NCBI GenBank assembly: GCA_028292265.1
Contig: JAQGMR010000018.1
Location: 1-64,000 of the forward strand
DNA from: Herminiimonas sp.
GTDB taxonomy: Bacteria > Pseudomonadota > Gammaproteobacteria > Burkholderiales > Burkholderiaceae_D
Direction of reading: 5' to 3'
Length of the DNA: 64,000 nucleotides
Positions 60,196 to 64,000 of the stretch are shown piece by piece. Each line of letters starts with the position of its first letter. The first letter of the stretch is position 1. A program made the position numbers and the translations under genes. The notes below the pieces were generated by a model. That model had not been told where the DNA came from. It saw nothing but the letters and a program-made list of their open reading frames with translations, and searched no databases.

Positions 60196-60476
60196 ACGAA
60201 TTCTTCAAGCAGATGCTGACCGAGTCCGACAACAGCACGGCGGATGTCTTTCGCTGGCTGGCCGTCGTGTCGGTGCTGGTCGGTCTGGGCCTGTCGATCT
60301 ATTCGGTCGGCTGGCAAAACGAGAAGTTCGACATGCAGAAGTTCGGCGCCGGCGTCGGGATCCTGCTGGCCGGCGTGGGCGTGGCACTGAAGCTCAAACC
60401 CGAGACGCAGTGCGGCACATCGACCTCGACCACCTATACATCCCAGACCACCGACGTCAAGAAACCGGAGGAATGA
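60192..60476 (+). CDS. holin-like membrane protein
   Basis: 94 aa, GTG start overlapping the endolysin stop (GTGA). Two hydrophobic segments, VFRWLAVVSVLVGLGLSIYS and KFGAGVGILLAGVGVAL, and a short charged C-terminus. This two-helix pattern and position fit a class II holin. Confidence 0.7.
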   Translation: MNEFFKQMLTESDNSTADVFRWLAVVSVLVGLGLSIYSVGWQNEKFDMQKFGAGVGILLAGVGVALKLKPETQCGTSTSTTYTSQTTDVKKPEE

Positions 60477-60847
60477 TGGCAGCATTAGGAACCAAGTTGC
60501 GCGCGTTTGAATACGACATGGTCATGTTCTACTGCCCAGGTTGCGACGAGGCGCACACGATCCGCGCTCGCACAGACGCCGTCAACGCGCCGCGCCCATC
60601 GTGGACGTTCAACGGAAACGGTGACGCGCCGACATTCACGCCGTCGATTCTCGTAACCGGGATGCAGACAATTAAGGACGCTAATGGTGAATGGACTGGA
60701 GAGTGGGTGCGCGATGCCGATGGCAAAGGCGTCAAAGGCATTTGCCATTCCTTCGTCACCGATGGCCGCATCCAATTCCTAACCGACTGCACCCATGCCT
60801 TGGCTGGCCAGACGGTCGACCTGCCTGACTATCCGGGAGACGAATGA
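60476..60847 (+). CDS. DUF6527-type phage protein with zinc-like cysteines
   Basis: 123 aa from ATG 60476 (an ATG three bases upstream overlaps the holin stop; GGAGG spacing favours 60476). FYCPGCDEAHTIRA, PSWTFNGNGDAPTFTPSILV and GICHSFVTDGRIQFLTDCTH are the conserved segments of this small family, often found in phage lysis regions and sometimes misnamed ammonia monooxygenase. Function unknown. Confidence 0.8.
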   Translation: MAALGTKLRAFEYDMVMFYCPGCDEAHTIRARTDAVNAPRPSWTFNGNGDAPTFTPSILVTGMQTIKDANGEWTGEWVRDADGKGVKGICHSFVTDGRIQFLTDCTHALAGQTVDLPDYPGDE

Positions 60848-61320
60848 TGTTTGCCTGGCTAACACCCTACAAGCTGATGATCGAGATCGCCTTCTTTGGC
60901 GCGCTGATGGCAGGCGTGGCGTTCGGGGCGCATGTGTTCCTGAACTACGAGCGGCAGATCGGCTATGACAAGGCGGTGGCCGAGTACAAGGTCAAGGAAA
61001 TTGAAGCGAGAGAAGCCGCGGCCGAGAAGACCGCCCTGATGCAAAAACAAATCGATGAGGCGACCCAGAATGCACAAGCGCGCGAACAAACGATCAAGAC
61101 TCTGGCTGCTGGCGCTGTTCGCGCTTCTGGCGGGCTGCACGACACCATCGCTGCTATCAGCCGTGGTGTGCCCAGCGCTACCATCGATGCCCTCCGTCTC
61201 TCAACCACAACCCTCGCAAGAGTACTCAACGACTGCCAGAACACTTATCGAGGCATGGCAGAAATCGCTGACCGACACGCTTCCGACACCCGCACCTTGA
61301 CTGAAGCCTGGCCGAAATGA
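60844..61320 (+). CDS. Rz-type inner-membrane spanin
   Basis: 158 aa. An N-terminal membrane anchor (IEIAFFGALMAGVAFGAHVF) is followed by a long periplasmic coiled coil (AVAEYKVKEIEAREAAAEK onward). Pairs with the embedded Rz1 lipoprotein to fuse inner and outer membranes during lysis. ATG 60844 or 60847 are both possible. Confidence 0.88.
   Translation: MMFAWLTPYKLMIEIAFFGALMAGVAFGAHVFLNYERQIGYDKAVAEYKVKEIEAREAAAEKTALMQKQIDEATQNAQAREQTIKTLAAGAVRASGGLHDTIAAISRGVPSATIDALRLSTTTLARVLNDCQNTYRGMAEIADRHASDTRTLTEAWPK
61070..61300 (+). CDS. Rz1-type outer-membrane lipoprotein spanin
   Basis: 76 aa, read in a different frame wholly inside Rz. Basic start MHKRANKRSRLW, then lipobox LLAGC and a Pro/Ser-rich mature part (PALPSMPSVSQPQPSQ). 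The overlapping Rz/Rz1 arrangement is classic. Confidence 0.88.
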   Translation: MHKRANKRSRLWLLALFALLAGCTTPSLLSAVVCPALPSMPSVSQPQPSQEYSTTARTLIEAWQKSLTDTLPTPAP

Positions 61321-61332
61321 GCGGAGGACGTC

Positions 61333-61566
61333 GTGCGATCCAACTGTTTGTTTTTTTACCTGGCACTCAGCCGGCGTCGAGCAAGGAAGGGGCGGCGCGG
61401 TTACTTCACGATGCGATGGTCCTGGCATGGACCGTTCCCGCATGTGCTGTACCAGTATTGGAGTCCGCTTGGACGCCTACGACAAGTATCGTTCGTGCCG
61501 CTCAACCCCATCACGCGATCCATACCGCCGCTTCTATTTGAGGGGCGGGTGAAGTGGGGGGATTAG
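61333..61566 (+). CDS. small conserved phage protein after the spanins
   Basis: 77 aa, GTG start with GGAGG six bases away. MRSNCLFFYLALSRRRARKG, then RWSWHGPFPHVLYQY and SIPPLLFEGRVKWGD. Small basic proteins with this FPH-L...PPLF.G.V..GD layout follow lysis genes in betaproteobacterial phages. Function unknown. The DNA of its 3' end is repeated, in degenerate form, at 62787-62823. Confidence 0.65.
   Translation: MRSNCLFFYLALSRRRARKGRRGYFTMRWSWHGPFPHVLYQYWSPLGRLRQVSFVPLNPITRSIPPLLFEGRVKWGD
61523..61566 (+). repeat. left copy of a duplicated gene end flanking the acyltransferase
   Basis: 3' end of the 77-aa gene, ACCGCC...GTGAAGTGGGGGGATTAG. It matches 62787-62823 including the stop codon and surroundings (GGTGAAGTGG-GGGATTAG shared). 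Confidence 0.7.
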
Positions 61567-61668
61567 TTCTTCAGTGATTATGGGCGACAGGTCGCACTAG
61601 CGACCCAACGCTGTCGTCACATGAAAAATTCGGGTCGTATCGACTCCGGAGCGGAATCGCAGTGCCGC

Positions 61669-61674
61669 TATAAT
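61669..61674 (+). promoter_or_regulatory. probable -10 of the first acyltransferase gene
   Basis: TATAAT 48 bases before the ATG. The -35 is poor. It suggests independent (lysogen) expression rather than late readthrough. Confidence 0.45.
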
Positions 61675-61721
61675 GCGCGATCAATATTTGGGGGGGAGCC
61701 CTAACGCGCAGTTCGCAACGG

Positions 61722-62753
61722 ATGACAATGAAAACACTAAATTCGCTTCAAATGGTACGAGCACTCGCTGCGATAAGCGTCATCTACTTCCACGTCGGAA
61801 CCCAAATATCATTTGGCTCGTTTGGAGTGGACATTTTTTTCGTTTTGAGCGGCTATGTGATCGCGATGGTTCTTTCTGACAAAGAAAAAACAACCACCTC
61901 CTTTACCAAGGACCGGTTGACGAGGATTGTTCCGTTGTATTGGACGCTCTCTATCTTCGTTTTTGCCGTCGCGTATTTGAAGCCACACCTGTTCAATTCA
62001 ACGACCGCAAACGCGTCAAACCTGCTCAAGTCAATGTTCTTCGTCCCCTACTACAAGGAGAACGGTCAGCTATTCCCGATCCTCTATGTTGGTTGGACCC
62101 TTAATTACGAAATGTTGTTCTATGCGGTAGTAGCGACATGCGTGACCTTCTCCAGGAAATACTGGATGCTGGCGAGCGGAATTGTCATAGCATCGCTCTA
62201 CACAATTTCCTGTTTGCTGGGGCCAATGATGGCCGGAACGGAATTCCTGGCGAATCCGAAAATACTCGAATTTATTTTCGGGCTGTTGATTTGGCGGGTC
62301 TGGCAGAACAAGATTGAGTTTCCTAAGTATCTTGGCTTACTCGGAATCGTGATTTCGTATTTTGCGATGTCTTATTTTGAAGCCAACAATGTGCCAGGCC
62401 CTGCTTTGCTTCTCTTCGGCGTACCGTCGTGCTGCTTGATTATTTTCGCTCTTAGCTTCGAAAAACACATAAAAACGGGTGCGGTATCGCGGCTTCTGAT
62501 CCACCTCGGTGCCGCAAGTTATGCGACGTACCTCAGCCATCCTTATATCGTCGAGTTTGCGAGGAAGGTGGCCCCATCGCTTTACAACGGGTTCCAGATA
62601 ACGACCGCAGTTGGAACGTTAATAACCGTCATCATCGCACTCATTGTTGGGTCGACTGCTTACAGTTTGCTGGATAGGCCGTTAGTGCATTTCTGTCGAG
62701 GGAAGTTGTTTCCGCACCGAAGCGCACGCCGATCGGAATGTACAGAAGGATAG
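61722..62753 (+). CDS. acyltransferase 3 family membrane protein (OafA-like)
   Basis: 343 aa. About ten hydrophobic helices, with MVRALAAISVIYFHVG (catalytic His region), FGVDIFFVLSGYVIAM and RLTRIVPLYWTL, the acyltransferase-3 signature, and YATYLSHPYIVEFARK near the end. It would transfer acetyl or similar groups to lipopolysaccharide or exopolysaccharide in the inner membrane. AT-rich compared with the phage genes and transcribed away from the lysis cassette: a typical lysogenic-conversion cargo. Confidence 0.88.
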   Translation: MTMKTLNSLQMVRALAAISVIYFHVGTQISFGSFGVDIFFVLSGYVIAMVLSDKEKTTTSFTKDRLTRIVPLYWTLSIFVFAVAYLKPHLFNSTTANASNLLKSMFFVPYYKENGQLFPILYVGWTLNYEMLFYAVVATCVTFSRKYWMLASGIVIASLYTISCLLGPMMAGTEFLANPKILEFIFGLLIWRVWQNKIEFPKYLGLLGIVISYFAMSYFEANNVPGPALLLFGVPSCCLIIFALSFEKHIKTGAVSRLLIHLGAASYATYLSHPYIVEFARKVAPSLYNGFQITTAVGTLITVIIALIVGSTAYSLLDRPLVHFCRGKLFPHRSARRSECTEG

Positions 62754-62786
62754 CAGCGGTTAGTTCTCTATGCGCGGGTCATCGCC

Positions 62787-62823
62787 ACCGCAGCTTGAGG
62801 GTCTGGTGAAGTGGAGGGATTAG
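62787..62823 (+). repeat. right, decayed copy of the duplicated gene end
   Basis: ACCGCAGCTTGAGGGTC then TGGTGAAGTGGAGGGATTAG. In frame this reads GLVKWRD-stop against GRVKWGD-stop at 61547-61566. It marks a duplication boundary around the first acyltransferase. Confidence 0.65.
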
Positions 62824-62837
62824 GTACTTGATTGGTG

Positions 62838-63995
62838 TCAGGCGGTTGCTTGAGCAACTGGCGTGGCCCGACTTGTTAAGTAGCGGTTTCCCGCTGCGAT
62901 CATCGGCTTCTCGATGTATCGGTATGTGATCGTAGACAGCAATACGGTTGATGCCAATAGACACAGGAAGTAATGAAGGAAGAACCAGAATCCGTGGACT
63001 GGCCCGTAACCGCCGGTCATGAACATATTGATACCGGAAAGCGATAGGCTGTGATTTCCGGATATAACCACCCAGTGCAATAGGTAGGCGCTGAAGCTAA
63101 TCTTCCCCAGATGCCGGATCGGACCATTTACCAGCGACCTCGCAGCGCCTTCCGCCAAGCAAAAAGAAAATATTCCGAAGCAAACCGCATAGCTAGTGAA
63201 AATCGAAAAATGCAATTTCAGTGGCGCTATACCGATGTCGGCGCCGGGGTGGAGCGCAAGGGCAAACATAGCGGCGATCGCAGCAAAAAGGAGCAGGCGA
63301 ACAGTGCGCAAGGGAAGTCTCCCGCTGTACCGTCGAACTGAGAAAAAGAGAATGAAGCCGACCATAAACGAAGGAACGTAAGCGGGAAGCCAAAGCTTCA
63401 GCAGAATATCTACGAGCCCGTCGGGTTGTCCTGGCCAGATGTTTGCGCGGTGTGCCCACGATAGGTCGTTCACAAAGCTTGCAAGGTAGACCGCAACGAC
63501 GAACGCAGCAACGGCAGATTTCCATCCTCGAATGATCGCAATTAGGAAGGGAAACGCCAAGTAAAACACCATTTCGTTGGCTACGGACCAGTCGCCAGGA
63601 ACAATGCTGTTAATGGTCTCTGGATGCCAGCCATGCAGAAAAGATGCAGTCAAAAGAATGTGGAATAAGCCAACTCCGTTCGGCGCGTAATAGCGAGGGG
63701 CGTATCCGTCCATAGAAAAGTACACGATCATTACTAGCCAAAACATCGGCGCAATGCGGAATAGCCGTCGAATGTAGAACGTTTTTGCGTCGCCTTGTCG
63801 GGCGTACCACGATAGGGACAAGGTTAACGCGCTTACAACGAAGAACAGCACGACCCCTCTGGCGCCTTGATCGAAAAGCCGCATCAAGACTGGGTTCATC
63901 GCAGGACCGGCTTGTGACGCATGTGTGAGGATTACCAACAGAATTGCGTACCCCCGCAGCGCGTCAATGTAATCGTACTTTTTCGGCTCGTTCAT
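62838..63995 (-). CDS. second acyltransferase 3 family membrane protein
   Basis: 385 aa, complete, starting just inside the window end. YIDALRGYAILLVILTHASQ (catalytic His region), FFVVSALTLSLS, FYIRRLFRIAPMFW and a C-terminal FSAYLLHWVV ... YRYIEKPMI are characteristic. Convergent with the first acyltransferase, only 84 bases between their stops. The two are dissimilar, so not a recent duplication. It probably modifies host surface glycan at a different position. Confidence 0.9.
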   Translation of the reverse strand: MNEPKKYDYIDALRGYAILLVILTHASQAGPAMNPVLMRLFDQGARGVVLFFVVSALTLSLSWYARQGDAKTFYIRRLFRIAPMFWLVMIVYFSMDGYAPRYYAPNGVGLFHILLTASFLHGWHPETINSIVPGDWSVANEMVFYLAFPFLIAIIRGWKSAVAAFVVAVYLASFVNDLSWAHRANIWPGQPDGLVDILLKLWLPAYVPSFMVGFILFFSVRRYSGRLPLRTVRLLLFAAIAAMFALALHPGADIGIAPLKLHFSIFTSYAVCFGIFSFCLAEGAARSLVNGPIRHLGKISFSAYLLHWVVISGNHSLSLSGINMFMTGGYGPVHGFWFFLHYFLCLLASTVLLSTITYRYIEKPMIAAGNRYLTSRATPVAQATA

Positions 63996-64000
63996 CGTCC

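Noticed and set aside
61317-61541. 74-codon frame starting MSGGRRAIQ after Rz
   Set aside because: The overlapping frame from 61333 has a good ribosome site and a conserved-looking product; this one does not.
61000-64000. Right attachment site (second copy of the tRNA-Glu 3' end)
   Set aside because: No match to the GGTTCGAATCCCCTTGGGGA region was found before the window end, so attR must lie further right.

Overview
The window joins about 21.8 kb of ordinary chromosome to most of a temperate prophage (about 21.85 kb to beyond the right edge). Gene content and order point to a betaproteobacterium of the order Burkholderiales, probably Oxalobacteraceae-like. The indicators are a cys operon containing a DUF934 gene and no cysC or cysJ, a DUF3460-scpA-panC run, the SmpA-like lipoprotein, and high GC. 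The family-level placement is inference from gene order and was not tested by any search.

Chromosomal part. Two arrays of 8-bp tandem repeats (1-246) precede a leftward sulfate-assimilation operon read from 7154 to 300: TauE/SafE permease, sulfite reductase cysI, DUF934, APS reductase cysH, cysD, cysN and a siroheme-synthesis methyltransferase. Most of these genes are translationally coupled by 1- to 8-nt overlaps. A CysB-type regulator diverges at 7341 and overlaps a HAD phosphatase. Next come an FAH-family hydrolase with an unusual C-terminal tail, a periplasmic binding protein, a PaaI-type thioesterase, an orphan ParA ATPase, the panC/scpA/DUF3460 group, an outer-membrane lipoprotein, a SulP transporter, metG, gltX, tRNA-Ala(GGC) and tRNA-Glu(TTC).

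Prophage part. A large serine recombinase gene ends antisense inside tRNA-Glu, which marks the left end. A leftward operon of six or seven small helical proteins starts at a promoter that carries a CTAG-N5-CTAG operator in its spacer. The same operator type lies between a short CI-type repressor and a Cro/YdaS-like regulator. An unrecognised 277-aa gene lies downstream of the repressor, followed by a GC-rich non-coding stretch dense in inverted repeats. The rightward early genes encode two micro-proteins, a ParB-like protein, an SF2 helicase and a TOPRIM protein. A zinc-motif protein followed by a promoter and an intrinsic terminator looks like a lambda Q / pR' / tR' late switch.

The late genes start with a small-protein and homing-endonuclease stretch. 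A cassette of FN3, SGNH-hydrolase and repeat proteins then lies unusually upstream of the terminase. After it come a lambda-type head module (gpNu1, gpA, gpW, portal, S49 protease, scaffold, gpD, gpE), a Mu-type contractile tail (sheath, tube, frameshifted chaperone, tape measure, gpN, gp44-gp48), fibre genes, and a lysis cassette (GH19 endolysin, holin candidates, Rz with embedded Rz1). Two convergent acyltransferase-3 genes follow. One is bracketed by a duplicated 3' end of the neighbouring phage gene, which suggests lysogenic-conversion cargo. The right attachment site is not in the window.

No CRISPR array, insertion sequence or rRNA was seen. The strongest leads are the structured stretch at 26.4-26.6 kb, the unknown gene behind the repressor, the late-control switch, the tail-chaperone frameshift, and the duplication flanking the acyltransferase cargo.
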